28,352 nucleotides of DNA from a virus. Of the stretch, positions 8,159 to 18,700 are shown piece after piece. The stretch's first letter is position 1. Each line of letters opens with the position of its first letter. Location: positions 1-28,352 of the IMG/VR virus record IMGVR_UViG_3300030090_005709. One strand, written 5' to 3'. The notes beneath the pieces were generated by a model, which saw only the letters and a program-made list of their open reading frames with translations, was not told where the DNA came from and made no database searches. Position numbers and translations under genes: made by a program.

Positions 8159-9310
8159 ATGAGTAATGGAACTGTGAAAGAAAAAGATGAAGATGATGAT
8201 CTCCTGACGGAATCAATGTTTGAGTCTACGTCTAAAGAAAACGAGCCAAGCAATATCAGACGTGAACTTGCTGAACAAAGAAAACGAGATGAGGCAAAGC
8301 GTGCGGCCATTCTTGGTGCAGGCGGTCTTGTGGGTGCAGGATTACAGGCTCTAAACATGCGGTCTATCTTCAAAGACCCAACGATTACTTCCATGCAAAG
8401 AGATCTGGCTTCTGCAGCAGCAAGGACAAGAGAACGCGGCCCTGTAATGACTGAAAGGGAAGAGCAAGACATTGTAGAAAGTGTTGTAGCTCCAGTACAA
8501 AGACGAGTAGAGGCTGTTTCTGATGAAGTACAGGCCAGGGCTGCATCTACCGGTGATACGTCTGCTCGAACTCAACTCCAAGCAGAAGCGTTTGGATTGA
8601 AGCAAATTAGTGATCAAGCATTGAAAGGCAGGGCCTTGGCTGCACAGGAAAAAGTTGTCCGTCGATCTGAACGCAGAGCCAGAATCGAGCAGGCAAAAAG
8701 AGAGCGGGATGAGATTCGCGCAACAATGCTTGAGCTCCGAAATGCGTACATTCGTGAGCCAACACACAAGTTCATTGGTGAAGTTGCTAAGTTTGCTGGC
8801 ACAATGTTTGGTTATTCAGCATCCAGAGGGTACGAGCCTGAGTACAGAATGGCTCGCGAAAAGGGTGCTACCGCAGATGAATTGAAGCAGCTGAAGCAAA
8901 TGGAAGGCAGATTATTCGCTCGTAAGAAGATGAGGGACTATCTCAAAAACGTCGTTATGGATAAAGACAATGAGCCTGACCCAAGACAACAAAGAGGTCA
9001 AGGCTCAAGAACCAGGGCGACAGAAGAGGGCCTTGCTGACGAACAAACTCGACGAGATGCGTTGAATCAGCCTCCTCCACAGTTCGAATACGTTGAAGGT
9101 GAAACTGCTGCTGTAATGGAGCCTGGAGATACTGTTATGGATCGAGCACCTAAAGGCAGATATCGTGGTGTTGTGTACGAGATGCTGGAAGGCGGTGACA
9201 TTCAGTTTGAGTTGGGTGGAGAAATAAAAACAGTAAATAAAGATGAAAATCCAAAAGCGCATGCTGCGATTATGGAACTTTATAGATCAAAAACGCTGAC
9301 GGGAAGTTGA
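8159..9310 (+). CDS. Helical candidate internal virion protein
   Basis: The chosen ATG at 8159 has GGGTGA upstream and gives 383 residues. An in-frame GTG at 8150 would add three residues and overlap the previous stop. An acidic start is followed at about residues 45-65 by a Gly/Ala-rich hydrophobic patch (ILGAGGLVGAGLQAL) that could touch membrane. A long charged coiled-coil region follows at about residues 80-195. The C-terminal 60 residues look like a small beta domain (GDTVMDRAPKGRYRGVVYEM, GDIQFELGGEIKTV). No catalytic motif is visible. Placement between the glycine-zipper protein and the other helical proteins suggests an ejected or core protein. Its stop overlaps the next ATG as TGATG. 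Confidence 0.5.
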   Translation: MSNGTVKEKDEDDDLLTESMFESTSKENEPSNIRRELAEQRKRDEAKRAAILGAGGLVGAGLQALNMRSIFKDPTITSMQRDLASAAARTRERGPVMTEREEQDIVESVVAPVQRRVEAVSDEVQARAASTGDTSARTQLQAEAFGLKQISDQALKGRALAAQEKVVRRSERRARIEQAKRERDEIRATMLELRNAYIREPTHKFIGEVAKFAGTMFGYSASRGYEPEYRMAREKGATADELKQLKQMEGRLFARKKMRDYLKNVVMDKDNEPDPRQQRGQGSRTRATEEGLADEQTRRDALNQPPPQFEYVEGETAAVMEPGDTVMDRAPKGRYRGVVYEMLEGGDIQFELGGEIKTVNKDENPKAHAAIMELYRSKTLTGS

Positions 9311-9861
9311 TGGCACCCCGCTCGCTAAATCGCCGCGAGTACGGGGAGTTCAAGCAGATGCTGCAGCAGGCTCTTCGAGAGATTCGTTTGCCTGGTGGGA
9401 TTATTGATTCAGATCATATTGTTCCCGGCTCGATTGACCCATCGCTCTGCAACATGGATGCAAATTGGAACTTTAAAGGCGTTGTGACGGCTGGTGCAGT
9501 GAGACTGAATGAGATTCAGAGTCGAATCAACAAAATCGTTCAGGACGCAAACCAACCAGAGGAATCACAACAAAAGAATAGAGTTGTAGAGTTGGATGAT
9601 AGGGCGAGTGCAGGAGATGAGGATATTTATTTTCTCGATGCACGAACCAACTCGAACGTTTTGACTTTGCCACCAGTCGCTCAAAATGTAGGTCGAAAGA
9701 TATACGTCAAGCGAATAGACAAAGATAGCAATAAGATATGTCGCGTTATAACCTCTGGAGAAGACAAGCTTGATGACACATCTGGTATCGAGCTTGATGC
9801 CAAAGAAGCAGTAATTCTGATAGCATCAACCAAGCAATGGTACGTTTTTTCTAGCTTGTAG
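9310..9861 (+). CDS. Short fibre-like tail protein with C-terminal beta domain
   Basis: This 183-residue protein starts at the ATG of a TGATG overlap with GGGAAG upstream; the in-frame TTG at 9307 is less likely. The N-terminal third has IIDSDHIVPGSIDPS and NWNFKGVVTAGAVRLNEI, a style typical of marine phage fibre and tail-attachment proteins. Residues 95-183 hold a beta domain with DIYFLDARTNSNVLTLPPV, GRKIYVKRID and EAVILIASTKQWYVF, a pattern seen at the C-terminus of many phage fibres where it trimerises or binds ligands. Its place inside the internal-protein cluster is unusual for a fibre. It might be a tail plug or a fibre-attachment knob. Fold class is likely; exact role is unknown. Confidence 0.55.
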   Translation: MAPRSLNRREYGEFKQMLQQALREIRLPGGIIDSDHIVPGSIDPSLCNMDANWNFKGVVTAGAVRLNEIQSRINKIVQDANQPEESQQKNRVVELDDRASAGDEDIYFLDARTNSNVLTLPPVAQNVGRKIYVKRIDKDSNKICRVITSGEDKLDDTSGIELDAKEAVILIASTKQWYVFSSL

Positions 9862-9873
9862 AAGGATTTTGAT

Positions 9874-11832
9874 ATGGCACGGGTAACAGGAAAATACGAT
9901 GTACGAATGAGAACCCAAGGCCCCAGTGCCTTTAGTGAGTTCACGTCTGCATACTTGAACGTGGCAGTCCCTTTGAACAAGGAGAGATATATTCGTGAGC
10001 TGGAGTACGCGAGCCCGAAACGGGCGTATTCCGAACTAATGCAGGAAAAAGAGTATCGTAGAACCCTTATGCAAGATCTTCTGAAGCTTCAGCAGCCCAG
10101 TGGTAGGCAGTCAAGTGGTGGATCATTTCGTAGAAGTAGAGTCAAAGACACAAGAAAAGCAGGAGAATTTATCGACAAGTTACGAGATGAGCATCTAGAA
10201 GCCCAAGCGGAAATGAAAACTGGGCGAGATCAAGTCGAAGATCCAGATGTTTCTACGATTGTCGAGCACCTTAAAGGTGGTGATTTGGATTCAGCAACAA
10301 ACCAAATCAAACGTATTACTAAAGATTTTGGTGATTCAGAAAAAGTTGGGTATGGACTTGGTGTTCTTCAAGAGGCATCAAGGCAACTTGACTCAAATCA
10401 ACAAAAACAATTGAAGTTAGCACTTCAAAAGAGTCAGGCTTTTATTCGACAAGACACAAAACTGCGAGTGGACCTTGACAAGACAGAGGAAGCAAACTCC
10501 ATCATTTTCAGAACATTTCAAGGCCCTACAGTCACGGAGCTTGCAGATGGCAGAAAGGTTCGTTTTTCAAAAACGATGACGGATAGCGACATAAAAACCT
10601 ATTACGATCTAAGAGAACCAAAAGAGACACAAACGGTCACCAGCCCACTTGGCAGAAGAAAAACGACTGACAACAGTACAATCATTGCTGAGTATCAAAA
10701 AGCAATTAAAGATTCTACTGCTAAAATTAAATCACTTGAGGGTGAGTACAACGCCGCACGACAAAACTATCAAAACCTTCTACGGGGTCCAAGTTTCAAC
10801 CTGGCGTTGTCTGCAACAAGAGAAGTGCCGTCTAAATTTGGTGAAACGCTGGATAACTTCTCACTGCTTCGTCAATCAGATCCAGACTTCGCATCAGAAT
10901 TTTTGAACCAGGCCAAGACTAGATTTGAAGCTCCAAACCTGTACGATGACTTTGAAACACTGCCAATGGCGCAAGGTGTGTCTCCAATCGATATGATTTT
11001 GGATTCTGCTAAGAACATGTCATTGCTGACTAGAGGCCCTTCAGCAGAATCATCAGATTTTTCACAGGTTTCAGATGATGATGTAAATATGCTCGCTGAA
11101 GAAGCAAAGAGGCTGAGTCAAATTGTAAATTCTCCACTGCACAGGGGTTTTGCAAAAAACCAAACCGTAACTATCGGCGGCGATGAAGATGGTGATGGCA
11201 TTATCGGATCAGGCGAAAGTGAAGAAATAGAAATACCTTTGACTGATTTTATTACAAACACTGCGAGTGCTTTTGAAAAACGAAATGATCCAGAACAAAG
11301 ACGTGCAATTGCCGAAAGCTTTACCGATGGAATGTTTTCTTATGAATCTGGTTTGGATGATAAAACAATCAAGTCATTACAAATTGAAGGCAACTCAAAC
11401 CAAAAGGTTTCAGGTGTTCTTAGAAATATGATTAAGGAAATCGATTATGGGGCAAAAACTGGCGATCAGTCTTACGCGCTAAATGCTATTAATGAAGCCA
11501 ACCAGCTTTTAAGTTCATCTTCGTTTGGCGGTGCTGCTTTAATGGAAGCACAAAGTATGTCTGAACAATTTAGAAGGCTTCCAACGGAAAAACAAAATAT
11601 CGCCATTTACAATGCAAGAGCAAAAGAATTAGCTGATCAACTTGATTTAATAAATGCGAAAAATGTTGTTGGGGAAGCGATAGACTATAATTTGCCTACC
11701 GAAAAAGAAACCGAACAAGGTACTCCAGAGGGCGACACCATAGAAACTGGTGAAGGCGCCAGAGGAGAAGGTGTGTTTGGATTTCTACCTGTGTTCTCTA
11801 CAGAGCCGAGAGGCCGTGACGACCGCCGTTAA
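9874..11832 (+). CDS. Candidate internal virion protein with a canonical EF-hand loop
   Basis: This 652-residue, mostly helical, hydrophilic protein starts at an ATG preceded by AAGGA. Low-complexity Ser/Gly/Arg sequence lies near residues 70-90 and long charged helices follow. Residues 437-448 (DEDGDGIIGSGE) fit the full EF-hand pattern: D at 1, 3 and 5, G at 6, I at 8 and E at 12. Glu/Gly-rich sequence leads to the C-terminus. Size and position before the giant protein parallel the middle member of the T7 gp14-gp15-gp16 ejection set, but I see no specific sequence match to it. No transmembrane segment or enzyme motif was found. Confidence 0.5.
   Translation: MARVTGKYDVRMRTQGPSAFSEFTSAYLNVAVPLNKERYIRELEYASPKRAYSELMQEKEYRRTLMQDLLKLQQPSGRQSSGGSFRRSRVKDTRKAGEFIDKLRDEHLEAQAEMKTGRDQVEDPDVSTIVEHLKGGDLDSATNQIKRITKDFGDSEKVGYGLGVLQEASRQLDSNQQKQLKLALQKSQAFIRQDTKLRVDLDKTEEANSIIFRTFQGPTVTELADGRKVRFSKTMTDSDIKTYYDLREPKETQTVTSPLGRRKTTDNSTIIAEYQKAIKDSTAKIKSLEGEYNAARQNYQNLLRGPSFNLALSATREVPSKFGETLDNFSLLRQSDPDFASEFLNQAKTRFEAPNLYDDFETLPMAQGVSPIDMILDSAKNMSLLTRGPSAESSDFSQVSDDDVNMLAEEAKRLSQIVNSPLHRGFAKNQTVTIGGDEDGDGIIGSGESEEIEIPLTDFITNTASAFEKRNDPEQRRAIAESFTDGMFSYESGLDDKTIKSLQIEGNSNQKVSGVLRNMIKEIDYGAKTGDQSYALNAINEANQLLSSSSFGGAALMEAQSMSEQFRRLPTEKQNIAIYNARAKELADQLDLINAKNVVGEAIDYNLPTEKETEQGTPEGDTIETGEGARGEGVFGFLPVFSTEPRGRDDRR
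11182..11217 (+). other. EF-hand-type Ca2+-binding loop coding segment
   Basis: Codons 437-448 of the gene at 9874 encode DEDGDGIIGSGE, a complete 12-residue EF-hand consensus loop (D437, D439, D441, G442, I444, E448). Flanking helices are plausible but not certain. Confidence 0.6.
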
Positions 11833-11848
11833 TAATTAGGAATATAAA

Positions 11849-12730
11849 ATGGCTGAAGAAGTAATAGATGACAATGATGCGTTTTTTCACGCTTTGACGA
11901 AAAATAAGTTTCGTAAACGACGGCCTGTTGGAACAGGTCGAACTGGTAATCGTCAAGCGACACCTGCGGGTATGCCTGAAGCGGAAGAGGTTGTCGATAG
12001 TCCTGTAGACATGGACCGCCTGTTGGTGGAGAACATTGCTGGTGACTACCTGGGTGAAAACAAGCAGTCTGAGATAGCCGCAAATGACTACAGAAACCAA
12101 AGAGCAGAGGAAGAGTTCTTTGGTGCTCAATCGATGGCCTACAACGAACCTATGCCTGCTGATCTTGTGGACATTCAACCAGGCTCCGCAGGTAGAGTCA
12201 AAGAACTGAATGAAGAGAAGATACGGAACATGGCGTCACAAAACATTTTTCCAGATGTATTCAAAGAATGGACTGGAACAAATGAGCGAACGTTTTACTC
12301 TATGAATGATTCTTTTGAAAAAGAGCGTTTTCTGCGTCGATTGAAAGATCAAATGGATCGAGAGTACAACGTTGATAAGCGACGTTCTGAAATATATGAT
12401 CAGATCATCTCGCCTACGGCAAGAACCTTATACGGAACGGCTACTACAGCGGCTCCACTAGCGTTCAAGTACACAAGATTTTTTAGCTTACCTGGGCTTG
12501 TCAGTTTGGCTGCAGAAAAATTTGCCGCGCCATACATCAAAGAAAAATATGGTGACTTCAAAAACTTCATGGAAAAAGTAGAGCGTCTTGACAAAACAGA
12601 GGCAGAGCTCAAAGAACTTCAAGAAGATTTTGAACAACTAAAGTCTATAATGGAAGACTCAGGTTCAAGTGAGCCACGAAGCGTTGAAAGCTTGGAAGAT
12701 CAATACGACAAGGGAAGCGTTAGTCTCTAA
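11849..12730 (+). CDS. Candidate internal virion protein, coiled-coil C-terminus
   Basis: This 293-residue protein has an acidic N-terminus followed by a basic patch (KNKFRKRRPVGTGRTGNR). Residues 185-235 contain moderately hydrophobic, Ala/Thr/Gly-rich sequence (YGTATTAAPLAFKYTRF, LPGLVSLAAEKFAAPYI) that may form amphipathic or membrane-touching helices. A coiled coil follows (KVERLDKTEAELKELQEDFE) with an acidic tail. I do not recognise a family. It directly precedes the giant protein and could be its partner or chaperone in the virion core. It ends 38 nt before the next gene, in a gap with a candidate promoter. Confidence 0.45.
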   Translation: MAEEVIDDNDAFFHALTKNKFRKRRPVGTGRTGNRQATPAGMPEAEEVVDSPVDMDRLLVENIAGDYLGENKQSEIAANDYRNQRAEEEFFGAQSMAYNEPMPADLVDIQPGSAGRVKELNEEKIRNMASQNIFPDVFKEWTGTNERTFYSMNDSFEKERFLRRLKDQMDREYNVDKRRSEIYDQIISPTARTLYGTATTAAPLAFKYTRFFSLPGLVSLAAEKFAAPYIKEKYGDFKNFMEKVERLDKTEAELKELQEDFEQLKSIMEDSGSSEPRSVESLEDQYDKGSVSL

Positions 12731-12742
12731 TCAGTCCGAACC

Positions 12743-12751
12743 TGTTATTAT
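12743..12751 (+). promoter_or_regulatory. Candidate extended -10 promoter upstream of the giant gene
   Basis: TGTTATTAT contains the extended TG and a TATTAT hexamer with one mismatch to TATAAT. It lies 18 nt before the ATG at 12769, and the ribosome binding site GAGGGG lies between them. A transcript start would fall about 10 nt from the start codon, so the leader would be very short. No clear -35 is seen. Confidence 0.3.
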
Positions 12752-12768
12752 GCCTCTGAGGGGTTCTC

Positions 12769-15700
12769 ATGGCTGACGAAAACACATATTTGTATTCTGG
12801 TGACCTATCTGAAGATGACCTCCTGTTGTTAAATAGCTACGGCAGTAGAGGTGTCCCTAAAATAGAAGATTTTTCGGTTGATATGAAGGAACCGGAAGTG
12901 CCTGTACAGCCGGAAGTGGCTGTGCCTGCATCCGAGTTGGTATCTCAGTATAGATCGGGATTTGAGAGACCTTTAGAAACTGCAGAAAAAGAAGATCAAG
13001 CAGAAGATTGGGCTGAGCGTAGAAGGGCGTTCTACGAAGATGCAATCAACGAGGGTCGCAGCCAAAAAGAGGCAATCGAGGAATCTAGAATCCGTGCAAA
13101 CGGATCTATGCTCACTGGTCAGTATGGAGTTTATGATCGTCCAGATGAACAACTAACGGGTGAGACTGGAGTAACAGTTGCTGTTTCTAAGGCACTTGGT
13201 GGAAGAAGAGCGATAGATATACAGCGTAGACCAACAGATCCTGAAACCGGACAGACACAAGACATCTCAGCAGCGAACATCCAAGATCGGCGGGATTCTG
13301 CTAAAGAGTTTCAAAAAATACTCGAAACAGAAGGTTTGTTTGCTGCAGGCAAAAAAGCATTTTCAAGCAAACCAATGACCTTGGATGAAGCCAAGGAAGT
13401 CGGAATTGGTGCTGGTCGTCAGACGTTTTTTGGTCGAGATCAAGAAGCCGAAGATGAACAAGAAGGGTTTTACATTCCGTATGGAATCAAAAACCTGGAC
13501 GCACTGGCAGAGCGTGCAGCAGTAAAAGCAATGGTTCCAAGCATGTTTGCGAACTTGTTTTTGGACGATGATGAAATGGAAGCGTATCTGAAAGAATACA
13601 GAAACGTAGTTCCAACACAAAACTTTTCAGCGTTGGTTGAAAAAGTTGAATCGAGCAAAGAACAAGGGATGACTGAGTCCGAGATTGAGCAGGAGCTTAT
13701 GCCTGAAATCAGCTCGATTCTTTTGATGCAAACATATGAAGATTTGCCAGCAGCATTCCAACTTGAGAAACCCTCAGTATCTAAGTTCAAATCATTTTTA
13801 GAATCAAACCCTGAAGCGTTTAGCGAAACCAGAGACTCTGCACTTTTTGAAACAATAAAAGCTGTTGATCTTGGTGAGTCTGACAAAGAGATTCAGAAAA
13901 AACTGAACGCTGTTGCTTTTGGATCGTTGCCAGAAGAGGTTTGGGCTGGTTCCACTGGTTCACCAAGGGCAGCATTGAAAGAAGCGGTGAGGGCTGCAGG
14001 TCGCGTTATTGAGGCTAAAGGCAGAGGTGGTAAAGTAGGCCGCGCTCTTGCAACGACTGTCGCTTCACCGATGTTTACCCAGGAGAAGATTCAAGACGAA
14101 TACATGGTGGTTGAAAGCACAATCGGTAAAATATTCCGATCTTTGGGTGTTTTCACTGAGGGTGCTGCAGAAGCAAGGCTTCCATTCGATATTCCAATCA
14201 CACCAGCAAGTCGCGATTTCTACTATGATCTTGGTATTCGTGGCCAAGACTCGACATGGCTTGCTCGAATGCTTGCAAATATTGAAACTGGAAACATCGG
14301 CTTCATGATGCACGCAACCGATGAAGCCCGTGCCCGTGGGTATAAAGAGGGTGAAGGTGGGTTTCAGGCGGCACTTTTTTTAGGTGGTGCTTTAGACTTT
14401 TTGATTCCATGGGAAAAGTTCCATTTTTCACCAGCAGCACATACAGTAAAAGGTGCGTCTAGAGGGGCGTACCTGGTTCGTACTGTTGGTGCCAAGGGAT
14501 TCAAGCAACGTGCATTTTTGGCCGGGTACTCTCCAAAAGTATACGACATGATTTATCGTGTTCATGAACGCTCAACGATGTCGTTCAATCGCCTTTCTGA
14601 TCAACTGCCAGTAAACCCAAAGGTGGGTGACATTGATCGTCTTATGGCTCAAGATGACGCAGCTCAGACGGCAAAGGCACAAGGTCTTCCCAGGACCACA
14701 GATGAACAAGGAAACGAAATCGTAGCCATGTCTCTGCAAGATCGTGACTATTTGGATCAGTTGTCACGGAAAATGAAACAGGGTGAGTCTTTTATTGATG
14801 CCGCTGAATCTTTGAAGTCTGACTTTAAGCCAAACGTTTTCGATACAGCGGCTGATGCGGCGATGGCCGTTGTAAAGCATCTTGTTGAAACAGATGAGGC
14901 CGGGACCATATTCAAGAAGTCTGGTCGGGATCCTAATGGTGTGATTCCGTTCGAAATGGACATTCAGGTCCAAAGAACATTGGCTGCTGCTGGTTTTGAC
15001 CCTGCAGAGGTAATCAACATTGTTCGAAAGCGTACAAACTCAAACAGAGAAGCGTACCTTCAGTCTTTGCGTGTTTTGTCTAAAACTGGAGATGATGACA
15101 CTGTCGATTTGCGTAGTTCTCCTGAGTACGTTTCTTTCCGTAAGAAGCTCGATGATCTTGTAGAGTCAGGTGATTTGCTTGATGAAGAGAAGATTGTACT
15201 GCTTAATATTATGGAAACCAGGGCATACAATGCTGCAGGTTTAGATAAAATCAAGACAATCAAAGAGCCATCTGACTTTTTCAAGCAAGCGAAGGTTGAA
15301 AAAGTACAAGGTAAGTTGGAAGATGGATCTGATGGACCAAGCTCAATCAAAGTAAAGTCTGGAAAGATTTTTGAAATCGATCAATCAGACGTTGTTGATT
15401 TCATAGACTTCTTGAAATCGGACGACATGATTTCGATCAACCGACTTTTGGACAACGATCAGTCACTGTTGGTTGCTTTGATGGGTAAAGGCTGGGTGGA
15501 TTCCTTTACTAAAAACAGTTTCAAGAGAGAAACAAACCCCAATCCACAATCTAAACTGCCTAAAACACGACTCACCGACGAGGGCAAAATCGAAGTCGAG
15601 CGAGTTTTAAGGTCTTTGTTTGACGCAGAGGGTAACCTTTCTGCTCAAAAATCGAACGCAAAACAGTTGTTCGAAAACATGACTGCAGTGTACGCCCGCA

Positions 15701-18700
15701 TGGATGAAAAGCTGAAAAAAGCTATGATTCCTGAAACCAAAAAGGCAATGTTGGATACCACTCTACGGCCCGATCGCTTTTTTAGAAACGGTCTGATCGA
15801 ACGAAACATGCGTCAGTCGTATATCCCTGGCTCGACAGTAAGAACTGCAGCCGATGACATGCAAGTTTTGCAAGAGGGGTTGGTAGCCAAGACTGGTCGT
15901 AAGCGAGTTTTTTCAGATGTAGATGTCAATCCAGACTATGTCCGTCAAGGGTTGGGCCTAACAGAAGATACTGTCGAGGTAGATGCTGTTGATCTTTACG
16001 CTCGATCGATTGGGTATGTCTTAGGCGAAACAATGAAGATGAAAGAGGCTACTGCCCTTTTTCGTGGCATGGACATTGTTCGATTGACTCCAGCATCTTT
16101 TGCAAGAAGGGATCAGGTCAAATCGATTCGCAAAAAAGTAAACGCCAAAATGGCATCTGTTCTTGGTATCAAAAAACACAGCACAATATCCAAGGGCGAG
16201 TTTTTGGATGCCAAGCAACTTAAAGCGATGGCTGATCCAGAGTCCAGCACTTTGCAATTAAACGAAGCACAGCAAGCACAATTTAAAGTGTTTCTGCAAC
16301 AACTGGCTTCAGAGCCTATAGTCGGCACGAAGATACCAAACAATCTAATGGGGGCAGGCGCAGATTTAGAGCGTGTATCTTTTCTCGACTACAACCGCGT
16401 AATCGAGCTCTTGATGGATGTTGAGGCTGGTGTACATGCCCGTAGAACGGTTTACACAGAGGCAATACCACGGTCTTTGGCGTATTCATTACTGAATACA
16501 TTTAGGTCTACAGCTATTGATGTAGCTAGTCGAAGTGAAATCGTAGGTGATGTAATCAAAGGTATCGAGTCAAGATTCAATTTAGATGATCCTTTGTCAT
16601 CAGTTCGACCTGAGTTCAAGGAGCTTTTTCAGCGTCATCTGTCTGAGGTTGGTCTCGTTCGTGATGAGGTGATTCAACTGGTTCGTTCTGCAAGAAGAGA
16701 AAAGCCTGATATCGCCATTGAGGCGATTTTCGACAAGCTAAGAAATAATCTTGAAGCAGATATGCGTATCGAAAAAGAACAGGTACGTCTTTTGATGGGT
16801 GAGGCCGATTTAGTTTATGGAAACCCTCACAAAAAAGGCCTTTTAGATATTATTTCAAAATTCACTGATGCCGAGAAAAAACGAATTGAAACTTTAGCGG
16901 GTGTTGAAGATGAAGTTGATTTTCAGCCTATGCAGCCAAGTGAAAGAAAAATTGCAGCAGGAGCCGATGTTAGAGAACAAGCTGCGGTTCCAACCAGTCA
17001 ACTGGTAGAAGATACATTTGCTTTACCAGGAACATTACGTGATCCAGATGCAGCAGCATATGTTCCAATAGCTGAAGGTGAGTCTAGACTCCAATACTTG
17101 ACGAAAACAAGCACAAGAGAGCAACTTCAATACCTTTGTCGTTCTTTTGGTGGGATAAATGGACTTACAAAACAAACGGACGTTGCTCTTTCCATTTTAG
17201 AAAGATTTACTACTGAATCTGGAATAACTGACGTTTCTAAGCTGACAGATGAAAATAGAGTTGTTTTGGGTCAAGCTCTTTTCAAGATTCAAGAGCAATT
17301 GGAGCAACAAAAAAGATACGTCGTACAAAGAGGATCAGACATTCTTGAATCTTTAGGTGGCTCAAGAGCACAATTAAACAAGGCTGATGATGTAGTACTA
17401 AGCACTGCTTACATACTGTTCCATGAAGGTGGCGAGGGGTGGAAAAACTTGCTTCTTTATGCCGCAGGCAGAGGAAAAGATTTAGGTTTCGATCCAGATA
17501 AGATCTCTAAATATAGTCCCGCGCAAGCATATTTAGAAATGGTTGTTCGAATGATGGCGAGGAACAAACTTCAAAATATGTTTGATGACATGATCCGGGT
17601 CGGCATGCCTGGAGCAAACGAAAACTATCGAATACCAAAAGCTGTTGTAACGCCCATGAATGCGAAGTATTCGATTGATGCTCCACACGCATTTTATGAC
17701 CGCGTGAAAGGATACATGAACAGTATTTTCAATGAGTCTCAAGATGTAAGTGAGATTAAAAAATTAGAAGATGGGTCTACTCGACCTGTGGAGCCTGTTT
17801 TGCCCACAGGAGAAGGCTTTGATTACAGGTTTGCTCCATACGAAAAAAAAGGTCGGAGAACATTTAGACATGGGCAATCTTTCCAAGATTTAGAAGCAAG
17901 GATTGCAGCCGAAGAGGTCTTGGTGCGATTCGGTATGAGATCAAGGTCTGCTGAAGATGGCCTTACGATGATTGAGTTTCCTGATGGAAGCCAAACCTAT
18001 GGACCCCAAGGTCTTGCTGATGAGCTTCAAAATGCATTGAACAGGGCGGCAAACATTGGTGCTGCTTATGGAACCAAATCCGCTATGGTGCTTGACCCAG
18101 CAACCGTTGGAACACCGTATGTAGACATTCCGAAAACTGCTCGAGTAAAGACATATACAGGCTTGGCCGATGCAGTCACAGCTCTTTCAAAGTTTTTCCC
18201 GGTAACGTTCCGCAATATTAAAAGAGGTATTACAACCGGATTATTTGTACCCAACCCTGCTTACTACACGGCAAACTTTATGGGTGGTGCGTTGCAGTTA
18301 ATGACTGCAGTTGATCCGATTAAGGCCACTGGAATGCTCATCAAGAACCCCAGGATGACATTGGCTGTGGTGTCTAGAATGTTTGGAGAGGGCACGTATA
18401 AACCATCGCCAAATCACATGATTATCTCTAAAAACGGAATGATCTACAACGCTGATCAGATCACCGAAATGGCGATGCAGTACCGACTCAATTCAAGCTT
18501 TATTCAAGCTGAAACTCAGCGAGGTATGGCTGATGACATTAAAAAGTATATTCGCGAAAACCAAACGCTTACCAGTAACAAAATCGTGGACTTTGCGAGT
18601 GCTTGGAATGATCAGCTTGCTGAGTGCGCAACGGCGATTGATAACTTTTATCGAGTATCCATTTTTATCGATGGTCTCAATGATGGCGTATCTCCAGTAC

